Shown here: piece by piece, positions 1-11,354 of the stretch
Position numbering within the stretch: the first letter of the stretch is position 1
How the letters are laid out: the number at the start of each line of letters is the position of its first letter
Assembly: GCA_027186245.1 (NCBI GenBank)
Contig: CP114499.1
Location: forward strand, 1,865,001-1,929,000
Source of the DNA: Coriaria nepalensis
Lineage: Eukaryota; Streptophyta; Magnoliopsida; Cucurbitales; Coriariaceae
Reading direction: 5' to 3'
DNA: 64,000 nt
Position numbers and translations under genes: made by a program
Notes under the pieces: generated by a model
Told to the model about the DNA's origin: nothing
Databases searched by the model: none
Seen by the model: only the letters and a program-made list of their open reading frames with translations

Positions 1-236
1 TGGAGTATACTAGTAATCACATATTAAAGTATGAAGATAATTTAATTTATCATCTATGATCTTAATTCTCTTGTACTAATACAATATTATAGTTACATAA
101 ATGAATTTGGAATTTTGTGATATTAATACACATTATTCAATAATAATCTATTCAAACAATTATACAGAAAAATGTAACTTTCATTAATTTTAAAAAAATG
201 TACTTATTACATGTTTTTAGGACACCATGCCCAACA
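1..236 (-). mobile_element. Ty1/copia 3' LTR, part (copy A)
   Basis: On the minus strand the LTR starts TGTTGGGCATGG at 236, directly after a purine-rich tract (GTGGGAGAT, 237-248) that fits a polypurine tract. The rest of the LTR lies left of the window; the same sequence is complete in copy B (28444-30258). Confidence 0.75.
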
Positions 237-279
237 ATCTCCCACTTGCTCTAAAGCAAGTAAGGCATCTCCCTTATCC

Positions 280-1053
280 CTAAATTACGTACATGATCCT
301 TAAAAGACTTTGTTGGAAGTATCTTGGTAAATAATCCATAAGGTTCTGTTGTGACGTTATCTTCATAACTGTCACATCACCTCGGTGTACTATCTCTATG
401 ATGAGATGATATTTCCTCTCTTTGTGCTTACCCCTCTTGTGACTCCTCAATGCTGTCAAATTTTCCATTGCCCCACTATTATTGCAGTACAGAATTTTTG
501 GTTTATCCATATCTGGAACATTTTTCAGATCAATATAAAACTTCTGGAGCCAAACCGCCTCTTTCGTTGCTTCACAAGCCACTATATATTCGGCTTCCAT
601 GGTTGAATCTGTAATACTCGATTGTTTGATACTTCTCCAGACTACAACTCCTCCACAAAGTTTGAACACTGATTTAGAAGTCGACTTTCGACTATCTCTA
701 TCTTTTTGAAAATCAGAATCATTGTATTCAATAGGGTTCAGGTCTCCACCTAAATAAATAAGCATATAGTTTCTAGTTCTCGGAAGATACTTGAGAATAT
801 ACTTTACCACTATCCAGGGTTTTAAACCAAGATTTGATTGATAACGATTGACTATCCCTACTTCATAACAAATGCCAGGTCTTAAACACAACATGACATA
901 TATAAAACTGCCTATAGCTAAGGCATAGGGAATCAGTCTCATCTCTTCTTTCTTCTGAGGTGTCTTTGGACACTGCTCTTTAGAAAGAATTACTCCATAC
1001 ATGGTCAGTAATTGACCCTTATTGGAGTTTTGCATTGAGAATCGAGCAATCAC
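280..1053 (-). pseudogene. copia pol 3' part: end of RT connection and RNase H (copy A)
   Basis: A 257-residue open frame, the best-preserved part of the copia element. It includes the link region (SFIYVMLCLRPGICYEV; family form SLMYAM.CTRPDI), then the RNase H signatures YNDSDF, RKSTS, VVVWRSIKQSSI, STMEAEYI and CNNSGA. Copia RNases H usually have TDSDWA, KQ..VALSTTEAEY and CDNQSA, so several conserved positions differ. It ends close to the polypurine tract and LTR, as expected. It has no start codon of its own in a working element; the Met used is internal to pol. Non-functional remnant. Confidence 0.85.
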
Positions 1054-2300
1054 CTTATCTATATAAGAGACCTCAGACAGTTCTAAAAGCTTGTTTTTCC
1101 TATTCCTTAGGATTTTGATTCTTCAAACATAGCTTGCATCTCCCAAATCTTAGCTTGCATCTCCCAAATCTTTCATTTGGAATTACTCGGCTAGTCATTT
1201 CTTCATGTATGATAATATTTATACATGAATCCCAATGAGTAAAATATCATCTACATAAAAAACTAAGAAAACTGCCTTTTTTTCTTTGATCTATTTAGAC
1301 ACATAGTTCATCAACATTTTGCTTGAAGACATATGTCTTGCTAGTATCATCAAACCTTAGGTTCTAAGACCTATAGGCTTGCTTTAATCCATAAATGTAT
1401 CTAAGCAACTTCCAAACTTTTTGGTCTTGGCCTTTTTACACAAAACCTTGTAATTGTATCATATAAATGCTTTCTTCAAGATAGTCATTCAGAAAAGTTG
1501 TCTTAACATCCATTTACCATATCTCGTAGTCTAAACTAATAGCTATGGAAAAAAGAATGCGTATAGACTTTAGCATAGCAACGGGAGAGAAAGTCTCTCC
1601 ACAATCGACCATTTCTCTGTGGGTATGGCCCTTTACTACAAGTCATGCCATGAAAGTCTATACTTTCCCATTTACGCCTATTTTCTTCTTGAAAATTCAT
1701 TTACATCCAACGGGCCCGACATCTTTAGATGAATCTACAAGTTCCCAGACATAATTGGAATAGATGGATTCCATTTCTTAGTTCATTACATCTTGCCTTG
1801 TCAAAATCATCCCTATGTCTGACACTAAAACCTTAGTCTCGTGTTTGTAACGAATGGGTTGTCTCACAATCCCCCATTACGACAAGCTACTAACGTTTTA
1901 TGACCAGGATTGATGGTCTCTTAATATATTCATATTCGAGAAAAGTTATATTTGTCGATACAAAACACCTTTTTCTCATTAGGACTTTAAAAGTAACCTC
2001 TCATTGTGTCGGGAGTATAGCCAACGAATATGCAAACTTCATATCACGAGTCCAACTTCCTAATCTTAGATTTCAGCACATGTGTTGGATGCCCCATATG
2101 CAAAAATGGCATAAACTAGGTTTAGTGTCATTCCATAACTCTAAAGGTATCTTTTTTATAGACTTATATAGAACTACATTCAAAATGTATATCGCAGTTT
2201 GAAGTGCATAAACCCGGAATGTGAGTAGTAAGGATAAGTAACTTAACATTGACCTAACCATATCCAATAAAGTTATGTTTCTAGTTTCTGCAATACCAAT

Positions 2301-2735
2301 CTACTGTGGTGTTCCAGGTGATGTGAGTTGGCATAGAATACCATACTCCAGTAAATGATTCTTGAACTCAAAATTAAGGTATTTGCCTCCTCGATTCAAT
2401 CGAAATGTTTTAAGTGGTTTTCCTAATTTCTTTTTAGCTTCCGCTTGGAATTCTTTGAACTTTCCAAAAGTTTCAAATTTCCTTTGCATTAGATATATAT
2501 ATCTGTATCTTGAATAATCATCAATGAATGTGATAAAATATTCATAACCTCCTCTTGCTTGTGCATTCATAGGACCATAGACGTTGCTATGTACTAACTG
2601 AAGTGGTTCTTTAGCTTTGAGGCCCTTTTTAGAGAAAAGTCTCTTAGTCATATTTCCTTCTAGACAGGATTCGCAAACTAGAAGATTGCCAAAGTTAGCT
2701 CTCTTAAAGGAAAGTCCTTTATTAACTCCTATCAA
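2301..2735 (-). pseudogene. copia integrase core fragment (copy A)
   Basis: A 144-residue frame covering the end of the zinc-binding domain (CESCLEGNMTK) and the start of the integrase catalytic core (LVHSNVYGPM, EYFITFIDDYSRY, FRLNRGGKY). In active elements the first two catalytic Asp residues lie in HTDV/HSDV and RSDNGGEY. Here they read HSNV and RLNRGGKY, so both are lost. The frame stops after SPGTPQ, where family members have SPPHTPQQNGV, so the third catalytic residue is absent from this frame. Confidence 0.85.
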
Positions 2736-2781
2736 GATTGATATGTCGTAACCTAAGATGTCAAAGATACGTATTATTACT

Positions 2782-3117
2782 TTAAGAAACTTTTTGTTGC
2801 TTTTTAGATTTAGGATTTGCTACTTTAAATAATTCTGAATTATTTAACGATCGTTCATTTGGTTTAAGCAGATAGAGTCTGTTAGTTTGTTTTGCATGAC
2901 AAATATTCAAACCTTTTTTACAAATAATAATCTCATTATTAATAAAAGAAATATCAAAATTTTGTTCATGTAATATAGATAAACAAATCAAATTTTTGCA
3001 AAATCCAGGAATAAAATAAACATTGTTCAAAACAAGATAATTATTGCTAAAAACTAAATGATCTATTTCTACAGCTTTAGCTGAAACGATTGCATCATTG
3101 CCAACTCTCATTGTCAC
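2782..3117 (-). pseudogene. copia protease C-terminus and GAG-pre-integrase (copy A)
   Basis: A 111-residue frame with the phrases VYFIPGFCKNLICLSIL and KTNRLYLLKP, typical of the stretch between the copia protease and integrase (family form VLYVPGLRRNLISVSKL and LYLL). The same frame continues upstream through a stop into TNHV and the altered protease motif WIVDLGA near 3180-3215. Confidence 0.8.
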
Positions 3118-4034
3118 CTCCCCAATAGTAAGCTCCCTCGAAGAACTAAGTATCTATAAAGAAGAAAAAACATGATTAGTGGCTCCTAAATCTACTATCC
3201 ACGATGACAAATCATTTTCCACTAAACAAGCTTCTAAAACAAGTAAATCAAATTTACCTTTCTTTTTCTCTTTTAGCTCAGAGAGATACTTGTTACAGTT
3301 TCTCTTCCAATGGCCATCAACTCCAAAGTGGAAACACTTTCACTTGGGTTCCTTTTTCTTGGAGTTGTCATTCTTTTTGTTCTCCTTACCTTTAAGTGAC
3401 TTTTTGGCTTTCTTTGCCTTCTTGTCCTTTCCATTGGTGTACCTCTTCTTATTTATTTTTTCCATAAGAGCAAAGCGGCTTTTGTTCAGTAAAATGTTTT
3501 TCACCCTCTTTGGACCTCACCTTATTTAGGGTCTCAAAAGTCTGCAATTCATTCAATAGCTGAGTCATGTTGTACTACAACTTGTTCATAACATAGTTGG
3601 TGGTATATGTAACAAAAGTCGATGATAGTGACTCAAGTATAATGCTAACTTGAGTGCGCTCATTAATGGTATACTCATATATTTCCACGTCATGTATCGT
3701 GTTGATCATGTTCAAAACATGATCTTTGATAGAAACTCATTTCTTCATCTTGGCGTTCATGTAGGTTTTAGTAGCACTATGACGACTCTGGTCGGATTGC
3801 TACCCAAACAAAGCTTGGACAGACTCCAATCTCTATATGCAGTCCCTATGTTTTCATGTTTCTTCCTAAGAACATCACTCATGCTCAACAACATGTAGCA
3901 TTTGGCTTTGTTATGGGTAATTATTACTCACAATTAGACTTAATTAAATAGTATGTTTCTAATATTAAACAATTTTGTCTTTGTTACTAGCATGTGAACC
4001 GTAAGTTAATTTTCATGTGAATCTAATTTAATAT

Positions 4035-4295
4035 AATGTCTCTTGGTCTAGGTCTAAGTTCCCGGTCAAGACCGAGTTCTCAGTCTAGAAAGACATAAAC
4101 ATGATCGAGATCTCACATGTAGGTCTAAGACCATAGATCGACATGTCGGGAACTTAGATAAAAACATATTTCTATCTAGATTGAGAGCTTGGTCTTGACC
4201 GGAAACTCGCTCTAGACCAGGAACTCGGTCTAGATCGCAAACTCAATCTTGACCGAGAACTCAGGCTGGACAGGGAACTCGATTTAATTTCCCAC
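4035..4295. repeat. Cluster of GGTCTAGACCGAGAACTC-like short repeats (copy A)
   Basis: About ten short, partly inverted variants of GGTCTAGACC and GACCGAGAACTC lie in 260 bp. A diverged relative lies at 42940-43130 inside the gypsy LTR, sharing the order TAATATAATGTCTC, then GGTCT, then AAAGACA.AA.CATGAT and ATCTCAC. This segment is therefore probably a fragment of a related LTR. Confidence 0.6.
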
Positions 4296-5540
4296 CCTAT
4301 AGATCGAACATTAATCTCCCGATTTCAGATTTAGATTTCAGATCCAGATCGAATATCGGTCTCTAGATTTCAGATTCAGATTTCATATTCATATCAGGTG
4401 TCAATGGCTATCATCATTCGTCAACATTCAGAGAAAATGAACGCGAGGGAAGTCACAACTATGAAGAAAATGTGAGAGAGAAATGGTCAAATACAGCTCA
4501 TAAATTAGTCGTATTTCAGTCGACTTGCATTTTTGTCTTTTTTTTCTTATCACATGGTACTTCTCTAATCCTTAAACTAGAATGAATGGTTGAGATATTA
4601 TCACAGAGATATATAGAGGGAGCAAAGAAGTATTGAATTCGCACCCAAAATAATATTGATAACATATCAAGTACAAACAATTACCTTCTTTCTCATAAGT
4701 AAATCCTCATTTTCACAGCAAAAAAAAAAACTTGGCCTAATTGCCAAACGTTTTTAAATATAAAAATCATGTTTTTCAGTTGTCAATTATATTTGACAAC
4801 TTTTTTCTTGCTTTTTTATATTTTTTTTAAATGTCAAAAAATCAATATTAGAGAAATACAACAAGTTATTTTCATTTGAAAAATATTTTTCTATAATCAT
4901 TACTCAAGACATTTTTAAGAAATTAAATTTTAAAATATATTGTCAATCGACTCTTTGATTTTTACCGGTCGATGTCGGGAAAATCCACTACCGAAAAATC
5001 CAAAAAATTACTCTTAGTTAAATGTCGGGATCAAAATCAGGTGGATTTAACCTTCGGGAAAATAGACTTTAAAATATGAGTGATGTGGGCGTGCCAGAAA
5101 GTATAAGTGACTTTCATACTATAAAATAAAAGAAATACATGCTAGTAGAAATTAAATATGACTTCTAACTAAGCGAGAGGATTAAAATAAATCTATGTCC
5201 AGCTTTCGTATCGACGTATCTACTGACGAGTGAACTAAACTAAAGCTAAAAAACTAAATGGTAAATAAAAATGAACTACATAAATAAAGTTTGAAAAGAT
5301 AAATAAAATGAAGAGCACTTAAAAAAATAAAAGCGAAGAACTTAGAACATTAAACCAAGAGAATAAATATAAATATTGTACTAAAATTAAACTGATATTA
5401 AAGTAAATCCAAGATGAGAAATGAAGATCTAATATTCACTGAAAGAATAATAGATACAACACTTAAAGACTTGAAGAAAAACAAAAATAAAATGTCTTGT
5501 TTATGAATAATGAACTAAGGGACCTTTACTTAGGTGAAAA
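4296..5540. other. AT-rich, no gene seen (copy A)
   Basis: No coding frame with recognisable content. It contains a small perfect hairpin (AGTTGTCAA / TTGACAACT, 4778-4801, followed by a T run) and short repeats of GATGTCGGGA near 4970-5030. Confidence 0.5.
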
Positions 5541-6482
5541 TCTATGAAGCACTGATACTTCAAAATGGGCTACATATCCCTATCATATTCGTATCTGATA
5601 CCCATATGCCCATACTCACTCGATACGTCATGTAGCATATCAAAAAATAACAAAAAACTAAAATAATTTCTGATACTTTAGGGATACTCCGTAAGTAATA
5701 TTTGATACATCTCGATACCTTATGATACTTCTACAAGCTAAAATATATATATATATATATAATTTCTTTTTAATTTAGTGCATCTTATAAATAATCCAAA
5801 AGTAAAAATTTAATATAGTATCATTTTCTCTGGGTATCTTCTTATCTTACAAGTTCTAATCTATAATATTTTTCTTCAGTTTTATTTATTTTTATTCATC
5901 TTACTTTTACACGTTTTTCCTCTAGTGTCTATTTGATTTTATATTCAACTATTTTTATATGATGTATTTTACTTTGTTTTGGTAATCTTTTGGACAAAAC
6001 TAAAATAATTACATATAATGCTTAATATTAATAATATTTTGAAGAACTTTAGTTATGTGACATATTATGATATATAATCTTACGAGGATTTTCAATATAC
6101 ATTAGAATCATATACTCTTAATGGTTTTGATTAAGTCATGTCATCACAAATGATTATATAGATTTCATCCAGACCATTAAAAATGTATACTCCTAGAGTA
6201 TATTAAAAGTCAATGTATTCGTAATTATAATTTTTAAGGAATATTTAAATAAGTATAGTATGATAATTTATATACATATAATCTCTACTAATGCGTGTAA
6301 TTATTTTTATTAGTTGTTAAATGTATTCAATAATTATATATTTATCATATTTAAATTTTAAAAATAAAAATAAAAGTAATATTAAATTTAAAAATATGTA
6401 TCATTGTCGCATTGTATCCTTAAATTTTTTAAATTTTCCATATCGCCATACCCAATACTCGTATCCATATTTGTGCTTTATA
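5541..6482. mobile_element. Non-autonomous hAT-like element (copy A)
   Basis: Short terminal inverted repeats: TATGAAGCAC at 5543-5552, matched by the complement of GTGCTTTATA at 6473-6482 (9 of 10). They are flanked by an 8-bp near-direct repeat, GGTGAAAA (5533-5540) and GGTGAGAA (6483-6490), as hAT elements leave. The subterminal sequence is rich in GATAC/GTATC words (cgtatctgatacccatatg, near 5590), a known style of plant repeats. The interior is AT-rich, with (TA)n at 5744-5762 and no transposase. About 0.94 kb. Confidence 0.6.
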
Positions 6483-7406
6483 GGTGAGAACCCGATGCTT
6501 TAATATTACTCCTAAGATTGGATCTAAGGAAAGAAAGACATATTTTCCCCGATGAAAGAAAAAAAAAAGTCGAACGGACCGAGAGAAAAAGAAGTGTTTG
6601 ACTACTGGATTGAAGATGTCGTTTGATCGAGTGTTGATGTCGTTTTGCATATCCCGAGCCTTCTATTTATAGGCAACCGGAATAGTATTTTCATAATTTA
6701 AAAATGACTCAACTATTTCCCATATCCAAAAATATGGTCACCCATTTTATAGGGCCAATTACCTCCTTTTTTGGAAGAAAAAACACTTCCAACAGTTATA
6801 ATTTCGATCGAATTTATTCTAATTTCCATATAAATACATTACTAACCTCTTTCCTCTATTCTTAGCCCAAAAGTCTGTCACCACTACCCACTAAGCTAAG
6901 AAATTGGTCATCCACTTCCCTTGGCTGATTTGGTCAAGTTTATTCTACTTTTAGGGAAAATGGGACCACTAATTATCCCTCACTAACCTTGACCGATTTC
7001 CTCAATTAGAAATTAATTGTTTTATTCTTAACATTCGGCCAACCCATTTGTTTGGCCTAATTTTTTACCAATATGGCAAATTTCGAACTCTTTTTGGTGA
7101 AAAATGAGTCTCATCGTTAACCTCTTTTGATCTTGACTGAAATATACAATTCATTTTCTTAAAATAAGTTGCTTTTGAGCCCAAAAATTGGTTAAATATT
7201 TATCGAAATCGGCCAAACTCTTTACTTAGTTAAAAAATAGACCGAAAATGTCATTTTCATCATTTTTTAGGAAAACAATTTTGTCATTTTTTATCACTCA
7301 TGTGCTTAGGTGATTTTGACTACATGTTTGACCCATTTCAGTACCAAAAATAAAATGAAAGCAAATTAAAGGAAATAAATGGGTAATAGAGGTTATGTTC
7401 ATTCAC
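6483..7406. other. Non-coding repeat-like DNA (copy A)
   Basis: No recognisable gene. A TATAAATAG box on the minus strand (6663-6671), followed by a purine/pyrimidine-rich leader and TTGGCC-rich sequence further right, resembles an LTR promoter, but no LTR ends can be set. Confidence 0.35.
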
Positions 7407-8028
7407 CTCAGATGATGATAAAAGCTTGTATATTGCACTCGGTTCATAAGCAGCGGGGAGATTAAAAACACCAGAATGAGAAACACATGCATAAAGCTAT
7501 AAACTACTATGATACTCGAAAAATAGCGTACATACTATATATATATATATATATATATTTCTAGAACCTGAGGGGTACTATTAAAGTAGCCAGCAAGAAC
7601 AACAGAAGCATTATTCCACTTCTGTGAGAGAATCTGTGGCCTTGATAGTAGATGACGAATCTGTCGAGTCAAATAATTCAAAACCAGATAAATTGGTAAA
7701 TTTTCGATAGAACGTTTAGAAACAAACAAAAGAAAATGCAATTATGCAGGTATGAACATTGACGATTTTATCCTTGATGAAATCTGAGATAAAGATAACG
7801 ATTTTTCTTTTGAAGTGGAATTAGAAGATCATTGTCTCATCCAAATAAAAAGAACACCAAAAAATAGTTCCCTTTTTAGAGGTTATAAAAATAATTGAGA
7901 AGATAGAATCAAATTATTCCTGTTCTAAAATGCAAGGGTCTTACTTGGCCTGATTTGATGTCTCCCTTGCTAGGGTTATAGAGCACATGCACATTTCCAA
8001 TTAGGAACCTTCTTGATTCATCTGCCAT
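7407..8028 (-). pseudogene. CCR4-type deadenylase gene fragment, 3 exons (copy A)
   Basis: Three exon-like blocks of an endonuclease/exonuclease/phosphatase-family CCR4 homologue lie in order. Block 1, 7945-8021 (or from an ATG at 8028), encodes RRFLIGNVHVLYNPSKGD and ends with donor GTAAGA. Block 2, 7568-7660, follows acceptor CAG, encodes 31 residues including LSQKWNNASVVLAG and FNSTPQ, and ends at GT. Block 3, 7407-7439, encodes SAIYKLLSSSE and ends at donor GTGAAT. Plant CCR4 homologues read GDFNSTP here; this copy reads GYFNSTP, so a catalytic-site Asp is Tyr. The acceptor before block 3 is CCG instead of CAG. No other exons are found, so this is a captured or stranded gene piece. It resembles Arabidopsis CCR4 homologue 6 from memory only. 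Confidence 0.75.
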
Positions 8029-8121
8029 GGGACAAAGTTAATTCGAAAACATAGATAGTTAAAATGATCAACTAGGAAAATACAACAAATGAAATAGGAT
8101 ATCACGCCAGCCGGTTACAAT

Positions 8122-9272
8122 TAGACTTAATCACCTCAAATTACCACCTAGTTTGAAAGACTCCTTAAATTATCATGTTTCATTGAGATTCCCCTTAAAT
8201 TACGCAAAGGTCCGGTTTTACCTCTCCCACATAATTTTTAAACTCTTTTATAACCTTAGACTAATAAATTTTTTAAATATTTTTAGCCCCAAATTTTATT
8301 ATCACACTTTTTAATTTATTTTATTATTTTAAATCAAATTTTCATCAATTCACTCATTCATTACTACTTCCATCAATCCTTTCACCACCGCCGCCAACTT
8401 TGATATCTTCTATGTGAAATAATTTTAAAATATAAATTTAACTATATTTTTATGCAATTATCTTTTATCTTTATATTTTTTTACTTTTAATTATTTATCA
8501 TTTATTCACTCTTAAAACTATCTCCTCCACCGTCCCTACCTCCATTGTCACCAACCCTTCCACCGTTACCGGAAATAACTTTTATTTTTATTTATATAGC
8601 ATTAACTTTTATTTTTATATTTTTAATCTCACTTTTTATTATTTCTCATTTTTCTCACCTATAAAACAACTTCCTTTACTTTCCTATATTGTCGTTGCCA
8701 TCCTTCTACATCGGAATATAACTCTCTTTAAAGAAAAGAAAAAAAAAAGGATTCTGAATTATTCGACCTGGACCCAGTGAGAAAGAGAGAGAGAGTTATT
8801 TTCTAGCGGAGAAGAGTGACGGTGGTGGGTGGCAGCGGGGGCAGAGGAATTATAAAAATCTTGAGTGGGTGGCAGAGAAGAGGTGAATAAATGATAAATA
8901 GTTAAAAGTGAGATTGAAATTATAAAAAGAAAAGTTAAGGATATAAAAATATGGTTAAATTTATAGTTTTATATTATTTCCAACGACGAAAATCAAAGAC
9001 GGCGGCGGTGCAAGGATTGGTGGAAGTGGTAGTGATGGGACGGATTGATGAAAGAATAATTTAAAATAATGAAATGAGCTAAAGAGTATATAAATAAAAT
9101 CTTGAGGCTAAAATATATAATACAAAATTTATTCTAAGCTTAAAAAATAGTTTAAAAGATATGTTAGGAGATTAAAATCTAACTCTTGCGTACTTTAAGA
9201 GGGATCTTAGTGAAACATGATAGTTTAAGGGGGTCTTTCAAAATAAGTTGTAGTTTGAGGGGATTAAATCTA
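8122..9272. mobile_element. Foldback (long inverted-repeat) element (copy A)
   Basis: The left end (TAGACTTAATCACCTCAAA from 8122) matches the complement of the right end (TAGATTTAATCCCCTCAAA from 9272). The match continues with small gaps for roughly 500 bp per arm: CTCCTTAAATTATCATGTTTCA against CCCCTTAAACTATCATGTTTCA, then TTTTAAATC, CACCGCCGCC and TTATCATTTATTCAC. The middle is near 8700. No transposase and no clear target-site duplication. It is a foldback or MULE-like non-autonomous element, and it abuts the truncated gypsy protease frame at 9272. Confidence 0.8.
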
Positions 9273-9760
9273 TAAAGAATGAAGGAGCTCTCTAATTTCT
9301 ATTGCATTGAGAGCACATTGATAATGCACAAAAGCTAAATATGTCATACAACGCTTTGTCAACATCCCCGTGGCTTTAAGAAAGGATACTAACCAATAAG
9401 GAGTTTCATTGTACTCTTCTTGAAAGCATAATTCAGTAACATTAAAACTCTTAAACTTCAACACTTTATCATGACAGTCAACTACGGCATGTCTGGCGGT
9501 TAACCAATCCATACCGAGGATCACGTCAAATTCCAGCATGTCTAATTGAATCAAATCAGCGCATAATTTATGATCACTTACCCGGACAACACAACCTTTA
9601 TAAACTCGATCTACTACTATGGTTTCTTTCATTGGTGTGCTTACAACTAATGAACTTTCTAATGGAAATGACTCACTATACAATCTTCCACAAAAATAAT
9701 AAGAAACAAAGGAATGTGTAGCGCTCGGATCAAATAAAATGCATGCATAACATTATTAAT
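9270..9760 (-). pseudogene. Ty3/gypsy aspartic protease (copy A)
   Basis: The main frame, 9270-9683 (137 aa), has the retropepsin core LEFDVILGMDWLTARHAVVD and ends at the foldback element. Upstream in the same direction (9680-9735) lies DPSATHSFVSYYFCG, the active-site loop, which in this gypsy group normally reads DPGATHSF. The middle Gly is Ser. Pol downstream (RT, RNase H, integrase) is absent, having been cut away at the foldback. A diverged relative lies at 54414-54755. Confidence 0.85.
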
Positions 9761-9922
9761 TCTAAGTATATATGTAACAGCTGCGTTGGAGGCTTGCACA
9801 TCTTGCTGCATTAACGCAAAAACTCGTGCTTGTCATCCGCTAGTGCTAGCTTGATTTCTACTACCTTGTCCACGACCCCCTTGGTCTCTATTAACCATAC
9901 CACATCGACCCTTTGCAGCTTG

Positions 9923-11170
9923 CTACACAATATGTTGTGGCACTGATGAGGCTAAGGAATGCATAGGCAACCCACCACCTACCGACACTTGGAATGATGC
10001 CTGTGGATTGATTATGAGGGGATAATCCTTAACAAAATGGCATGCTTCTCTACATCTAAAACACTCTTTTGCAAGACGTTGGAAAACTCCAGAACGTACC
10101 TTTCCGTACATTTGACATTCCAGCAAAGGTTGGGAAAAATTAATGTTTGATCGTTGAAAAGATTGAGAAGAATGTGGCGATCTATTTTCTCAGGTTTGTT
10201 TACCCCCTCTAAATTGTCTTTTTGAGTCACTATTATATTCACTTTTCGATTGGGATTCCCTTTGATCAGATGTGGTCTTCTTCTTTTCATCACATTGTTC
10301 TCGACTCTCTATCGACCGATTTTCTATAACCTGCACACAATCTGAAGCTGCATAAAATGTCATAAATCTCTAAGCGGCTAATGCTCTACACAATGGTTCA
10401 ACAACCCTTTAACAAATCTCTTCACCTTTGCTGCCTCATTAGGAACTAAGTGTGGTGCAAAATAGCTAAGCTCAATAAAATTCTTAGCATACTTTGACAC
10501 TCTCATACTGCTCGCTTTCGAACTCATAAGATTTATCTTCTTAAACACTCTCGAGTAGAAAACGATCAAGAAATGCTATCAAAAAATCTATCCAAACCCT
10601 TGTACCATAATCTTGAGTTTGAAACCAGTAACGAGCAGGTTCGATGAGTTGATATGTTGCCAACTCAACCATTTTACGATCAGAGTAGCCCATAGCCTAA
10701 CATCCTCTTTCTGTTTCTTCTAAGAATGCTTGTAGATCATCAGTACCTTCATAATCTGAAAAAGTAGGTGGCTTCAACCTTACAAATTCAGAGAGCTACG
10801 TGCTTGAACTCGCAATAGCTGCAGGTGGTTAACCCGGGCTTGGAGTTGGGAATTACCGAGCTGTCATTGCTCCAGACATTACCTTCATTTCCTTGTTAAC
10901 TCCTTAGGCTAAATCCATCATTGTCTTATTCATCCCATGGAAAGTTGATAAAATCTTAGCCATGTCAACCTGAGGTGTTGTAGAAGCTCCCTCTTGAAGT
11001 CTATCACCTACGTTAGACTCATCCGGATTCCTTATCCTCGACCTTCTACGTGTTGTTACACGGTATGGTGAAGAAGATCCTTCATCATTCCTATGTTCGG
11101 GTACCATAGAGCCTGTTGATTTCCTTCTCATTGGCATGATGTCTTGCACCATAAAGCAATCAATATACAT
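9923..11170 (-). pseudogene. Ty3/gypsy gag remnant (copy A)
   Basis: Pieces in several frames. 10904-11170 is a charged N-terminus (MRRKSTGS, TTRRRSRIRN). 10378-10569 encodes LMSSKASSMRVSKYAKNFIE and FAPHLVPNEAAKVKRFVKGL, the retrotransposon gag core. 10012-10293 and 9923-10126 cover the basic tail and the knuckle CFRCREACHFVKDYP, a CX2CX4HX4C finger whose last Cys is Tyr. Frameshifts and stops separate the pieces. The order runs from the LTR at 11355 towards the protease, so this is the 5' half of a gypsy element read on the minus strand. Confidence 0.85.
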
Positions 11171-11354
11171 GACATATCAAATAATCAACATCTCATTTGA
11201 TTCATAACAAATGCAGGATGCATGTTTTAGGTGAAAACAATTAACAATAATGAATACTACAAATAGATTCCTATGCTCCACTGTATAGTCTAATGAAACC
11301 TAAGGTTCTGACCCAAAGTCCATTATGAACCAAGACTCGATCTAAAACTAACTT

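Larger units (their letters stand above)
237..3900 (-). mobile_element. Decayed Ty1/copia internal region (copy A)
   Basis: Read right to left the order is gag remnant, CCHC knuckle, protease, GAG-pre-integrase, integrase, reverse transcriptase, RNase H, polypurine tract, LTR: the normal copia order. The knuckle near 3310-3345 has its second Cys replaced by Phe, the protease motif near 3185 reads DLGA instead of DSGA, and stop codons interrupt gag and protease. The RT motif YVDD is still readable at 1246-1257. No 5' LTR or primer-binding site is seen beyond about 3900, so the element is 5'-truncated. The integrase wording (CESCLxG, GPM, FITFIDDYSRY) suggests the Tork/Angela group, by inference. 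Confidence 0.85.

Noticed and set aside
1131..1172. AGCTTGCATCTCCCAAATCT twice in tandem
   Set aside because: A 21-bp slip within dead copia pol; not of wider interest.
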